DNA of 64,000 nt, taken from Tamarix chinensis (taxonomy: Eukaryota; Streptophyta; Magnoliopsida; Caryophyllales; Tamaricaceae). The notes beneath the pieces are model-generated. The model ran no database searches. It was not told where the DNA came from and saw only the letters and a program-made list of their open reading frames with translations. Shown here one piece after another: positions 24,791-37,056 of the stretch (the first letter of the stretch is position 1; each line of letters opens with the position of its first letter). The stretch spans positions 57,603,523 to 57,667,522 of the forward strand of contig CM060172.1 in the NCBI GenBank assembly GCA_030549775.1. The letters run 5' to 3'. Made by a program: the position numbers and the translations under genes.

Positions 24791-25373
24791 GGAGTAGGGG
24801 GTTGAGAGTGAGAATTCACTTATATAAAGGATGAGTATGGGTTTTCTAAAGAAGGGAGGTTACTTGTTGAAGAAGTAAAGTGCTAGGGTTTGGTGCAGCC
24901 AACCAGGGTTGGCGTGGTCGATTAGGGTTTGAGTGGCCAACTAGGGTTTTGTTGGTCACATAGGAACTTGGGAGATAAAGAAATACACTTGGGAAATTTC
25001 CTAATAAAGAATGAGGTGCGAGATAGAGAATAACGTAGCGTTTGGGTAAGTAAGAAAGAGTTGGGCCACATAGGTCCGATTAGGGTATCCGAGGAGGAAC
25101 CCTAGAGGGATGAGAACATGCAGAGGCGATATCATATGTGTTGGGAGGGCCTATATCCTTGGGGTTTGTGTCTTACTATATGCTACTTTACCTAAGTCTA
25201 CGGGGGATGGATGTCGGGTGTGAGAAGAGGTGCGAGTCTCAAAATATGGGACGGTCCCTCTGGAGGGGAAAGAGGTAGAGTATCAACCGCATGCATGTCA
25301 AGGGTGTGATGTGATTCAATAAGACACGGATAAGACATTAATTATGTAAAGCGAAAGATTGTTGAGCCGAGCC

Positions 25374-25505
25374 CAGACCGGTCCACCGGCAAATAATAGT
25401 GGCCAGGAGCCGGGGTGCCCTGGAGACCGGTCCACCGGCAAATAATAGTGGTCAGGAGCGTTCTGCCCTGAGTGTATACCTTCCGGTCCACCGGCTATAA
25501 TAGTG
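25374..25505 (+). repeat. ACCGG hairpin motif cluster in S2 (three copies)
   Basis: Three copies of CCGGTCCACCGGC followed by 'aaataatagtgg' or 'tataatagtgg' at about 60-bp spacing. The arms CCGGT and ACCGG can pair around a two-base loop. The same module is repeated in S1 (30900-31230) and S4 (35208-35545). Confidence 0.8.
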
Positions 25506-26853
25506 GGGTTTCCGCACTCACATGGACCTCTAAAGAATATGCGTGAAATGGACATATTATTAATGAGGAAAGAATGAATCATCGGAACGTACTCAGGCCT
25601 TATCTTGTGTGTTATCGCACGTTGCTTATGTGATTGTGCTATGTATGCTATGTGGTATGAATGTATGCTTGGCCTTAGCGCACCAGCGCCCTTACTCAGT
25701 AGTGGACCCGTACTGATACTACACTGATTGAATGAGTCCTGTGATGATCCACCAATGGTGGGGAGCAGACCTCCTATGCAGGTTTGATCGGTTACAATTG
25801 TGGGGTGGAAGGCTTGGCTTGAGTGAGTAGGCGATCCGGATATTGGTCCCTTGAGATTCTGTTTTATTTGCTATATTTTGTACCACGCTCCTCGCTTTGG
25901 AACCGTACTCTAAGTTGTATTCCTAAATGATATTTTAACTGTTGTTGACTCGTGGTTTCATGAATGGTCTATGCTAACTATGGACCTATGTTTTGATGAC
26001 TCTTAATTAATGATTGTTTGGTTTAGCCTTAGCACTTAGTATCAAAACGGTAGGAGTGAACCGGTCTGGTACTAAGTGTGGCGGTAATACCCCCAAGTTT
26101 ACGGTTTTAATTCTTTCGCTTCCGCTAAACCTTTAGATTTAAACGAAATTTTTCAGTAGTAAATTTGGGGGTGTTACAGTAATACACTAAAAACCTAATT
26201 TATGAATTAAAAATAAAATGAGGGTTGATGGGTGAGATTTAATTAAATATGCCATTTTTAATAAAATAATGATATTATAATAAAAAGAAGTAAAGCTAAA
26301 AGGGAGGAAAATAATGTAGGGATCAAATTAGTAGAGGCTAGAATAATTTATAAAACGAAAATAAAATTTAAGTAAATTATAAAAATAATTTATAAATTAA
26401 TAAAAAATTAATTATTTATTTTTACTAATTTTTTTATTTCTAAAATTTCAAAAACAATCCCGAATATCCCCAACCACCTCATTTTTCTTTTTATTTTCTT
26501 TTCCATTTTTCTCTCCTTTTCTTTTTCTTCCTTCCTTTATCTTCTTTTTCTTTCTGTTTTGGCTCGTGGGCCGCCTTGGGCTCCACCCAACACGGTCCAA
26601 CCCCCTCCTCTCCTTACCTTCCTTGCGCGGTCCACTCCCTCTTTCCTTTTTCCCCCCTCTTGGGGCCTAACACTGCCCTCCTTCTTCCTTTTCTCTCCTT
26701 CTCTTTTCCTCCCTTTTCTTTTCTGTCCTCACCTCCTACCTCCTGCCTACGTCCAGCTCATGCCGCTACCATTTTCATAGCTCCTCCTCCATTCTCTCCC
26801 TCTTCCTTTCCTCTTTCGACCATGCAGGGTGTGTAGTTAGCACTTCTCCTACA

Positions 26854-28712
26854 TGATGAGTTCATATTTTGACACATTTTATACCCTTATAATCTTAGTT
26901 TTTGGTAGTTTATTTAACTAATATAGGGGAATAATTATTGTTTTATGCTTAAGTGGTAAAAATAGCATAAATTTTATTATTTGAGCTAAAATGATATAGA
27001 TTAAGTAAATTTAGAATAAAAATATTATTTATTAATATTTATTGAATTTTATTTTTTAGGTTTTGTTTTTAAATAAAAAAACAAAAATAAGACCTTTGGA
27101 CCAACGGCCAAAGGCCGATGGCCCAAATGCTTGAAACAAAACGACGCCGAACAAAGACCCAAAGGCCAGGGAACGACGAGTAAGCTAACGAAACCAAACA
27201 GGTCTGGGCGCACGAAATCAAAGAAAAGTCAGTAGGGCTGACGTGGAGGCACGAAAAAGAAACGGACGCTGAAGAAAGAGGAGCGCCGCACGAGGTGACG
27301 CGAGGAACAACTCGACGCACGACAATAAATATAGCAGTAGGGCGTGCGGGAAAAAGGAGAGAGGGCGAGAGCCTTCCTTCACAGGCTCAGCAGAGAGAGA
27401 AGGGTGCATCTGGAGGGAGAGCCTTCAAAGGCTCAGCACGACAGACAAGAAAGGACGAGAAAAAGAAGACGCAGAGCCACAGGACGACACAGAAAAGGAG
27501 GTAGGGCGATCGAGGCAGCGGCAACACAGGTCGTCAGCCCTGTCAGCCGCCAGCGGGAAAAAGAAAAAAAAGAAAAAGAATTTGGCACGGAAACAAAGGC
27601 AACAAGGAAGAAAAATAAGAAGAAATTAATACCGGTATAATTTATTTCAGATAAAATTAATTTTTATCTGAATAAATTCTAAATATTTTATCCAAAATTA
27701 ATTCCGGTTATTTCTTTCTCTTATTTTTAATTTATATTTTAGATAAATATTTCTGTGTAATTAATTATTTAATTATGGTTGGCTGATTATTTATTGTTAG
27801 GGAATAAATTGAAACCCTGGATTAGGATTTAAATTATAATTTTATTTTCTTTGTTTCGTGAGATTTTTTCTTGACTCTATATTAATTGCTATCATTTATA
27901 TATATAATTCTATCAGGTATAGTTTATTTGGTGCATGCCTTGTTCTGGTTCCTCATAAGTGACAGTATGTAGGATTATTTGCCTGCGAGGTGGCCATCTA
28001 AATATACTAGAATTTATGTGTATAAATTGCATCTAGGTTAGATAACAATTCACCTAATCGTTTTGTGATTCTAACCGAAGTGGTAAAACGTTTCGATACG
28101 TGTGGGTCAGGGATAGGAAATACAGCTAGACATACGTTTTGTACTAGTCTGGATACTTAGATTGACAACCTTCCACTTACACTTAATGCATTAAATCTAG
28201 TTAAATATAGGAGCCGCTTGTTGCTGCTATACTGCTAGTATTTAATAGGGTTAATATAGGCACGTGGTCGTATTAATTAATTAAGGGAAGTAATATAAGG
28301 TGTATGGACCTGCGTTTGGTATGCAACTTGGTTGATCTCATTCTCACGACTAAAGGATGACTTAGAGATAAATATTATATTTCGACCTAATCTAGTGGTG
28401 GATTTTTTTCCCTAACATATTCCTCATATCTGCGATTTTTCCATTATTTCCATTATTTTCATTATTTTTATTATTAGTTTATTTTTTTTATTCCTTTTAT
28501 TATTTTATTATTTTGATAAACCCCCATTAGTACTTTTCTTATTCATTTATTCCGTGTTATTTAGGATTTTTATTTTTAGTTTTAGTTTTATTGTCAAGCT
28601 AATTAAACGGAGGTGAGCCCTCTCAATCCCCGGCCTAGAACGATATCCTATTTACCAGTGCTACAATTGACAATAAGAGGGTTTAAATTGTGTACTGGCT
28701 ACAGTCGCACCA
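26854..28712 (+). mobile_element. S3: solo LTR (1,859 bp) of a different lineage nested in S1
   Basis: It starts TGATGAGTTCATATTTTGAC and ends GTCGCACCA. CTACA is duplicated perfectly at 26849-26853 and 28713-28717. Start and end differ from the TGTAATACC...GTTACA family. The late block ('ctacaattgacaataagagg' followed by 'tttaaattgtgt') resembles LTRs of Tat/Athila-type plant gypsy elements, an attribution from memory of the LTR style rather than from coding domains. Purine-rich frames at 27069-27640 lack any domain. Confidence 0.8.
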
Positions 28713-28879
28713 CTACAAGGTCCCCCTTCCCCAACATGTCCCACTCCCTCACTTGCCCCTACCCCCCTACGAACTTGTGCCCTTCGTAGACTAGCACCAC
28801 ATGCCACCGCCAGCCGGTAGCCACCTACTCCCCCCTTTATGTTTTTTCCTCCCTTATCCTCTTCTCCCTCCCCTAAACC

Positions 28880-28888
28880 TATAAAAGG
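28880..28888 (+). promoter_or_regulatory. TATA box of S1
   Basis: TATAAAAGG inside a long CT-rich stretch of S1, at a position comparable to S2's TATA box. Confidence 0.55.
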
Positions 28889-30904
28889 CCCCTCACCCTC
28901 TTCTCCCCTCTCTTTTATACCCCGATTCCCCTATCTCCCTTTCTACCTTTTCCTTTTCAAACACCACCACCGCCGCTGTTGCCCCGTGCCACCATCCCAA
29001 CTTCCACCCTTTTTCTTCCCTGTACCACCCTACACTAAATGAGAACTCCCGTACCCTTAAATCTCCATCCTCTTCTCTCTCCACTTGTGCAAAGTACGTA
29101 GCTTGAGCTGCCCTTTTTCACCGCTCGCCTCCCCTTGTGCCACCCTACGCCGCCACGACCGTTGCAACCACCACCTCCACTACCTCCTACTCTACCCAAA
29201 AAAACTCCCTTAACTTCCCACACCCCCTATTTTCCTTTTCTCCCCCTCCTTCCTCCTCTCTTCCTCTCCTTCACTCTCCTGCATCATCGCTGCAGCCACT
29301 GGCACCACCGTCATGACACACCAACACCACCACCACAACCCCCTCTAACCTAGAAACCCTACCACCTAAGAAAATGCCACTTCCCTCCCCTGTTCCAGCC
29401 CCAAAATCCCACCTTTTGTATCACCACCACCCATGCATCGCCACCCTAGCCAGCCACTCTCTCTTTAGTTGTGCCTTTAACCCTTGTATTTATCATAATT
29501 ATTTTAAATAGTTTTCCATTATTAATCTTATTATTATTATTATTATTACTTTATTAATCTCATCACTTATATTTATTTAGGAAAAATAAAAGAAAAAGGA
29601 AAAAGGAGTAGAAAGAAAGTTTTAATATTTAATGTTCTATCTAAACCCTTCCTATAAGGAGGCATATGATTTGTGCTCCAAGCCTGGTGTCTTATTAGGT
29701 AAGGATATGGTTAAGGCTTTGTTTGCTATGATTTGTGTGCTTATAGGTGTAATGATATGTGTTGTGTACTACATGTGATTGTAGACTATAAACATGTGTA
29801 GTGTAGCTTTCTTTGCATGGAGCTAAGGTAAGTTATGTATGATTTATGATATGTGTGTTATGGGTGATATGACTTGTATTTTATGACATGATATTATGTA
29901 TAGTTTTTAGGGTATGACATGTATGCTAGGAAGCCTTAAATGGTATTGTGAGATTGTGGGAATCTAAAAGAAATAAAGAGGGTGGAGTGAATATGAAGAA
30001 CTAGGAAAAATCCTAAGTAACTTATGACCTTTAGGTGATAAAATAAAGGAATAATAATAATAAAATGAAGAGTTGGAGTAAATCTTTCATGGGAATTATA
30101 AGGCCTACATGAGGTGGATAGTCTTTTCATGGGGGGAAAGTTTACATGGAAAAAGTCAATTTGAGGTTTAAACAAGGTGGTAGAAGAGTAGAGTCCTTGG
30201 AGAAAAGATAGTATGTGGGTTGGTAGAAGTGTGCGTGGGAGCTTAACTAGGGATTTTTGGTGGAACCCCTAAGTAGGGGAGTGTTTTGAGAGGGTTGATA
30301 GTGGTTGGTTGGAATTAGTATTGAGATTAGAAGGGTGTTTGTGAAGGATGTGATTCAAGTGGAAAGAAGGATGAAGTGTGTGTGTGTGTGTGTGATGGGA
30401 TGGTGTAAAAGAAAAGTAGGAGTATTACGGTTTTGGGGTAGCCAACTAGGGTTTCTTAGACCCATGTGGAAATTGGAGAATATGGTTGGGATGGATGGAG
30501 TGGGTTGGGTGGAGCAATCGTGTTGGAGTTAGAGGGGAGTATGGGCTTTGTATGGAAAGGTGAATCTAGGGCCACAAATGCTAGTGTAGGGTTTTCAAGG
30601 GGAAAACCCTAGTAAGTGATGGTGAGACTAGGTGGAAAAATGGGAAAATGGGCCCTGACCCATGTACACGGGGGCTTTGGATTCTTGATGAGTAGGGTGG
30701 AAAGTGAGAAAGAGGTCTTAGAGTCTTAGGGAGTGTAGAGGACCTAAGATATGGGACTGAGTCATTCAGAAAGTCTGCGGTGGAAGTATGGTAATGAGTT
30801 AGGAGTCCTGGGAGCATGCACGTCTAGCTAGGATTACTTGTGGAATAAGACACAAACAAAATACTAATTAGTTAAAGTGAAAGATTGCTATGACAAGCCT
30901 AGGT

Positions 30905-31230
30905 TAGAATATTTTCCAGTCCACCGGATATAATAGTGGTCACAAGCCTTCTTGACCTGGAGTGTATTCTGGTCCTCCGGCTATAATAGTGGTCAGGTGC
31001 ATTATATCCTGGAGTAGTATTTTTGATCCATCGGCTATAATAATAGGGGTTCCAAGCTCAATAAACCAAACCTTGTATGGTAACAAATCATGGAAAAGAC
31101 ATTAACTACTTATAATGGAACACTATGTGGGTTGGGGCTAGATTTGGATCATTTTTGGTCCATCAGCTATAATAGTGGCCACATGTGGTTTGCCTTGGAG
31201 TATCATTTTTGATCCACCAGCTATAATAGT
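30905..31230 (+). repeat. ACCGG hairpin motif cluster in S1 (degraded)
   Basis: About five copies of '(c)c.gtccaccgg.tataatagtgg' type, several with decayed stem arms (for example 'tccagtccaccggatataa'). The 'ataatagtgg' part is better kept than the stem. Confidence 0.7.
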
Positions 31231-32789
31231 GGAACTCACATACTCACATAAATATAATTCCATAGATGTGTAAGGACAAAGTTAATGGCCTAAATCTTAA
31301 TAATGGTGATTAATTTGAATGGCATACTTCATGCAATACCTATCTTTTTATGTTATGCATTATCTTAGCCATATGGTTACTGTAATACCCCATATTTTTA
31401 AAATCTAAATTTATTAAGTTTAATGATTTTATTAGCGTAATTTGATGTGAATAATTAATTATTTTAATTTTGATTCGTTTTATGGATTTATCGACGATTT
31501 CGAATTCATAATTGAATGTAATTGATCATTGTCGTTGCGAACCATTCTAGATAAATTCGTTCACGACAATGATTTTATTATATTCTTATGAATTCAATTT
31601 TTGGTTAAAAATATGTATTCCCGTTCTTTCTCGTATTTTTTTTTATTTTTAATATTTTGGATTTGTTTTCGATTATAACTTTGTCGTGTGATTATGACGT
31701 TATTTTGAAGTTATATTTTATTGACGAAATATATTATTTAAATAATAGAATTTCTGTTTAAATAGTTAAAGTTATTTTAATGATTTTATTTGTAGAAAAT
31801 ATTTTCGACTTTAAATTTATTCGACTCCGATAATCGTTAATATTTTTGAGAAGTTTTAAATTAAAAAGGTTTTTCGGAAATTAAATATAAATTTATTTCC
31901 GAAATTAATTTTCTTATGTTTTACGCTTTTTAATTTACGGAAAACCGATTTCGGAAATTATTTAAATTAGTCTCGGTTTATTCAAATTTGAATTAAATAT
32001 TTTATTCTATACTTTTAAATAATTTTTAGAGGTCTTATAATATATTTTTGTAAATAATATAAATTTTTCGTTTGTTGGTAAATTCTTCCGAAAATGTTTC
32101 TGAAATTCTTTATATAGTTCTTTTATTAAGTTTAACCTTTCGGAACCTTACGAAATAATTTTTGTTTAATGAATTTTAGATAAAATCTTTCAATAATAAT
32201 TTTAAACATTTAGTATTTTATTTTATATGAGTATTTGAAAAAAAAAAAACAGGAACCCAGCCCGCGCCTAACCGCCTTTCCTTCCTCTTTCTTTTCCCTC
32301 TTCTCTCCTTTCTCTTCTGTTTCCCTATTCCCGTCGACCCCTGCTCCTGTCCCGCAACCCTAGCCAGCCGCCACCTCCTCCCCAACTCTTCCCTCCTTCG
32401 CTGGCCACGACCGACCACTACTGGTGATGCCGCGCAACAGCCGCAGGAGCAGCAGCCGCAACAGCCACCTCAACAGCAGCAACCGAAGCAACAACAACGA
32501 CGAGCCGCGCTGGGTGCGCCACCGCCCGACCACAAACGAGCCTCGCTGACCACTGGCGAGCCACTGTCATTCCCCGACAAAGCTTCTCCGGCATTTTCTT
32601 GTCCCGATTTGTGTTGATTTTGTTTGGTATAAATTTCTGAAAACCCTAATTTTGATTTAATTCATTAGATATGAATTAGCTTATAAATAGCTAAATTGAT
32701 TGTTTGATTGTGTATATATGTGCTGTAAGAATGATTTGGATAGGTTAATTGTATTGTTATGTTGAGATTTTGGAAAAATTGGATTTTTG

Positions 32790-33740
32790 GCTGGGTTATG
32801 CCCAAATTTTTTGGATTCGCCCGTTTTTGCAATTTTGGACAAATTGATTGTACAATATGTTTTAAAATGTATTCAATTTCATTTTGGAACCGTCAATTTG
32901 AGAAATTTATGTAGAATTTATTAGAATTTGATTTCTAGGTCAAAATTCGTGTGTGACAAAATTGGGTCGTATAATTGAGTCGTTCCGCTCAATTGATTGT
33001 ATAATATCGTTTAAAATGTATTTAATTTTATATTGGAAGTGTTGATTTGAGAAAATTGTGCGTAATTGATTGGAATTGGATTTTTAGGTCAAAACTCTCG
33101 CGGGTTTAAATTAGATTGTGTAATCGGGTTGTTTTATTCAATTGACTATACAATTTATATTAGAATATATTTATTTACATTTCGGAACCGTCAATTTATA
33201 TATTTTAGCAAGAATTGATCGGATTTGCGTTCCGGGCTCAAAACCCTAACTGTGCTAAATTGTGTATTTCTTTTATTAGTTTTGAGCAATTGATTATTTG
33301 ATATGTTATAAAATGTGTTTAATTGCATTTCTAAACATCCAATTTGATTAAATTAATAGAATTCAACCGAATTGTATTTTCGGGCCTAAAACCCTAGATT
33401 TCAAGTGAGATTATAAAATTGGTTATTTGTGTAGTTGTTTTTCTAAAATTAAATTATAGAAGTAGTTGAAATGATCCTAATTGTATTCTAATACCTTTAA
33501 TTTGAATTAATTAATTTGAATTACCCGAGTTTGTGTTGTGGGCTTTAAAACCCTAATTTTGAAAATGGATAGTCTTAAATTGGTTACTAGGAAGATTTTT
33601 TTGTTGAAATTAATTATCTAGATTTATCTAAAATTATTTTAATTGTGTTTTAAAACTATTAATTGGAGGTAATCGAAGTGATTTGGTCGATTCGTATTTT
33701 AGGGATTAAAAACCCTAATCTTCGGGGATTGTTTTATAAA
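32790..33740 (+). repeat. About 149-bp tandem array in S4 (six degenerate units)
   Basis: The marker 'gg.(t/c)(c/t)aaaa.cct' recurs at 32937, 33086, 33235, 33383, 33541 and 33712, giving spacings of 149, 149, 148, 158 and 171. A second marker, 'tttaaaatgtatt', follows the same spacing. The first units are the most regular. Confidence 0.75.
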
Positions 33741-35207
33741 ATCGATTTTGCTATACGTCTTTTATCTAATCGATTTCTATCTTTGGGTTTTAAGTCATTT
33801 AAGTTATGTTTTAAACTAATCGGCTTGGATTTGGTTCTATGCAAATGGTTGGTTTACCTATTTAGTTGTAAAACTTAATGAATAAGTTATCTTTGATAAA
33901 TTATCTTATGACCGATTATCTTCCTCGGGCTTTCCAAACTAGTTTGAAATGTCATAAGTGTAAATTGTATTAATTCGTTTTGATTGATATCTAATCTTAA
34001 ATCTTAATAGAGCTATGCTTTTAAGTCCTAAGTTTTAGACACGTTTTCCAAGAAAAATAGTTTGTGTCTCTTGTATCGATTAAATTATAATAGTTGAAAT
34101 TATTGATCGATAGGATAGTTTGTAACTTAGTTTTCGATGTAATCTAGGAAAGCTTTATTGTGGATCCTCGAACTAGTGATCTCTCTCCCTCTTCTCTCAC
34201 TTAGCTAGCTTCGGATCCAGGTAAGTCTCTACTTACCTCCACTTATGGGTGTTTCGTAAGGATGTGGCTAAGGTCCCTACGTGTTATGTGACTTACATGC
34301 CTTGGATGCTTTGTATATATATATATATATCATGTCCTGTTGTGTATCACATGATTGTCCTTAACGTGTTTTATGCATAGCGCAACTTGGAGTTAAGGTG
34401 TGTGGTATGTGTTTTTCTTATGATATGAATGTGATATCCATATATGGTGATTATGATGTGTTGTGGCATGATGTAACCCTTTAGAACATGCATGCTAGGG
34501 TGATTATTATTATGACATGGATATGAAAGGATAAAAAGAAATAAATGGGAAGTGAGTTGCTAAAGAGGGGTATGAGGTTGACCAAATTGAATAAGGGATG
34601 AGAGCTATGCATGGAAAATTTTAGGGTTTGCATGGGAACTTCGAGAGTTTACATGGGTTGGATAAAACTTGCATGAGGATGATCGTTACGTGAGAAAAGT
34701 TGTATTAAAGTGTAAATAAGCTAAGGGGAGAGTTGTGGAGTGTTTGGAGACTTGGGATGAAAAATAATACGTAGGTTGGTGTAAGGGTGTATAAGGGACC
34801 CGATTAGGGTTTTGGGAGAAAGTAGTGATTGATTTGGGATTGAACTTAAATGAGATGAGGTGTTTGATGATAAATGAATTAATGGTAGTAAGGCAAGAGG
34901 AAATTGGGCCACATAGGTCCAATTAGGGTTTCAAGGGAAACCCTAGAGAGTGATAGTGGGTGGAGTGTGGTGTCACAAGGTGTTGGGCTTTAACCCACAC
35001 CCTTAAGAGTTGGCTTTTATTATGTGTAAGTGTAAAGGGGAATGGATATCGAGGTGTGATAAGGGGCGCAAGAGTCCCAAGATATGGGACGGGCCCTCCT
35101 GGGAGGATAAGTGTGGATATAGTTAGCCATGCATGTCAAGGGTAAAATTCTTTCAAATAAGATATGTTAAGACACTAATCACTTAAAGAGAAAGATGTTG
35201 AGCCGGA

Positions 35208-35545
35208 CCCAGACCGGTCCACTGGCGAATAATAGTGGCTAGGGCCGAGGTGCCCTACATGACCGGTCCACCAGCTATAATAGTGGCTAGGGTCGGGGTG
35301 CCCTACATGACCAGTCCATCGGCTATAGTAGTGGGGGATTCCGTGCTCAACAAACCGAACGTAATAACGATAAGACACTGGAAAGATACGAAGTAATTAC
35401 AGTGAAACATCATGTGAGTCGGGGCCAGACCGGTCCACCGGCAAATAATAGTGGTAGGGTATGTTACCCTCATGACCAGTCCACCGGCTAAAATAGTGGC
35501 AGGGCATGACCCTCATGACCGTTCCACCGGCTGTAATAGTGGGGT
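35208..35545 (+). repeat. ACCGG hairpin motif clusters in S4 (two groups of three)
   Basis: Two groups, each with three copies of the CCGGTCCACCGGC plus 'ataatagtgg' module, at roughly 60-65-bp spacing. Each group ends with 'gtgggg.ttcc..actca', as in S2. The group itself seems to have been duplicated. Confidence 0.8.
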
Positions 35546-36576
35546 TCCCACACTCACATGAATTGATAAAGACTATGATGTGAATCGACTATATTTACCA
35601 GAGATCTAAAGAATGAGTCTACTCGATCGGGGCTGAGTATGTCCCTAAGTAATGCTCGGGGCCAGACATGTCCCTAAGTAATGTCCGTGGGGCTAAATGC
35701 CCGATTGGTTGGTTTAACATTACCCATAAATGCCCGCTTGATAAATGCTCGATTCGTCTTGGTTTGGTTTGGCGTTGTCCAAAAATGCCCGGTTGGTTGG
35801 TTTAACATTATCTATAAATGCCTGGTTAGTTTATCTGCATTTCTTATCGGTTTAAGATGTTACATATGTTCCGCATGTTATTATATGTGTATGGTAGGGC
35901 TTATGATGTGGGTATTGAGTAGGCATACTATTGTATCAATTTAATGCAACATGATTCAATATGCTCTTGATGTTATAGTTTATGTCTTTCCCATAAGATA
36001 GGGTATTGGGATTTACTCAGTATTGGACCCGTACTGATACTACCTTGGTTGAATGGATCCTGTGATGATCCACTGATGGTGGGGAGCAGACCTATTGTGC
36101 AGGTTTGAGATCGGATATTGTATTTGGGTGGAAGGCTTGACTTGAGTGAGTAGGTAATCCGGAATTTGATCTGTCAGGTTTTATCTTGTTTAACCGTATT
36201 CCTCTTTGGAAGTTATGAGTGTTGTATTTGAAATTTCAAGGGTATTGTAATTAACTTTAAATTTCTCGTACTCTGATAAGCTTTTAAATTCGGATTTATT
36301 CCACAGGTTCTGTTGATTAATTTAGCGATGATTTTGTTTAGTGAATTTATTCACTTGCCATCTGCCTGTGGATATCTCCTTGTAGGAGTTTATCCTCACG
36401 GCATAGATGTTTGAAATTTCGTTTGACAGGTTTAGCCTTGCATCTAGTATGAGATAGATGGTAGACATTTATCTTGTGCTAGATGTGGCGGTAACATTTC
36501 CCAAATTCTATTCTAGCTTCCGCTTAATTCTTTCAATTTTTTTTTCAGGAGTGAAATTTGGGGGTGTTACAGTTAC

Positions 36577-37056
36577 CTTAATTAGTACGTAGTGTACTAA
36601 TCATCCCTTTTATGGGTGCTGCTCATTCCCAAGAGCAATTGCCCCTCTTAATTTTGTATAGGTAAGAGATGTCACTTTTGATGACTTCGATGTTTATGAT
36701 GCCTTGGGTGGGAGTGAGTGATGACCTATTGTGGGGTCCGAGAGAGTGTTCTTTAGACTTATCATTATCCCTTTATATATCGTTTTTTATTTCCCCTATA
36801 GTGGGCGTGTTTGTATTTAATTTGCTTTTTGTATTAACTCTGATGTTTTTGTACTTTGGTTTAAGTTATAAAATTTTGAACTTTTATCACTTTATTTGAT
36901 TATTTGCATTACTAATTTTAGTCCTTTAACCTTATGGTTAGTATGGAATTGGCCAGGTGTCAATATTATACTAATTATGGTGGTAACACCCCTATTTTAG
37001 TGTATGGGTTTCTGTAACAAGTGAAAATTTTCAACTGCAAATTGGGAAGTGTTACA
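36577..37056 (+). repeat. Last piece of S1
   Basis: Resumes S1 after the S4 target duplication and ends with 'aattgggaagtgttaca'. A frame at 36669-36899 is hydrophobic but short and has no homologue I recognise. Its last 75 bases are copied in the tandem duplication that follows. Confidence 0.7.

Larger units (their letters stand above)
21385..26178 (+). mobile_element. S2: complete solo LTR (4,794 bp) nested in S1
   Basis: It starts TGTAATATCCC and ends GGGGGTGTTACA. GTAAT is duplicated perfectly at 21380-21384 and 26179-26183. The LTR has a GC- and CpG-rich U3 (21770-23050), a TATA box at 22411, (ATT)n runs (23100-23530), an R/U5-like stretch starting near 23780, a 20-bp minisatellite (24115-24790) and the ACCGG hairpin cluster (25374-25505). 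Frames in 21748-23334 come from GC-rich and trinucleotide sequence and carry no domains. The many surviving CpGs suggest a younger insertion than its hosts. It belongs to the same broad family as S1 and S4. Confidence 0.9.
28718..31380 (+). repeat. Third piece of S1 (C-rich U3, promoter, U5)
   Basis: This resumes the C-rich sequence broken at 26853. It includes the TATA box at 28880, the 'ttaggtaaggatatggttaagg' block (29694) shared with S2 (23838) and S4 (34253), and degraded ACCGG-type motifs (30910-31230). Pro-rich frames at 28839-29353 are composition artefacts. Confidence 0.75.
31381..36571 (+). mobile_element. S4: complete solo LTR (5,191 bp) nested in S1
   Basis: It starts TGTAATACCCCATATTTTTA and ends GGGGGTGTTACA. 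GTTAC is duplicated perfectly at 31376-31380 and 36572-36576. Inside are a short GC-rich tract (32250-32600), a roughly 149-bp tandem array (32790-33740), an R/U5-like block (34150-34520), two ACCGG motif clusters (35208-35345 and 35425-35545) and a conserved block at 36013-36130 shared with S2. No internal element domain is present. Short frames inside have no recognisable function. Confidence 0.9.
21379..37056 (+). mobile_element. S1: solo LTR of a long-LTR gypsy family, interrupted by three other solo LTRs
   Basis: The LTR starts TGTAAT (21379-21384), continues at 26184 ('acactaaaaacctaattt'), and ends GGGAAGTGTTACA at 37056. CTAAT flanks it on both sides (21374-21378 and 37057-37061), a perfect 5-bp target duplication. 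Its own sequence is in four pieces: 21379-21384, 26184-26853, 28718-31380 and 36577-37056, about 3.8 kb in total. It has a C-rich U3, a TATA box at 28880-28888 and the ACCGG hairpin motif cluster at 30900-31230. No internal element sequence is present, so it is the product of LTR-LTR recombination. Confidence 0.85.

Noticed and set aside
36669..36899. Small hydrophobic membrane-protein-like frame
   Set aside because: Lies in the last piece of S1, has no conserved motif and depends on T-rich composition.
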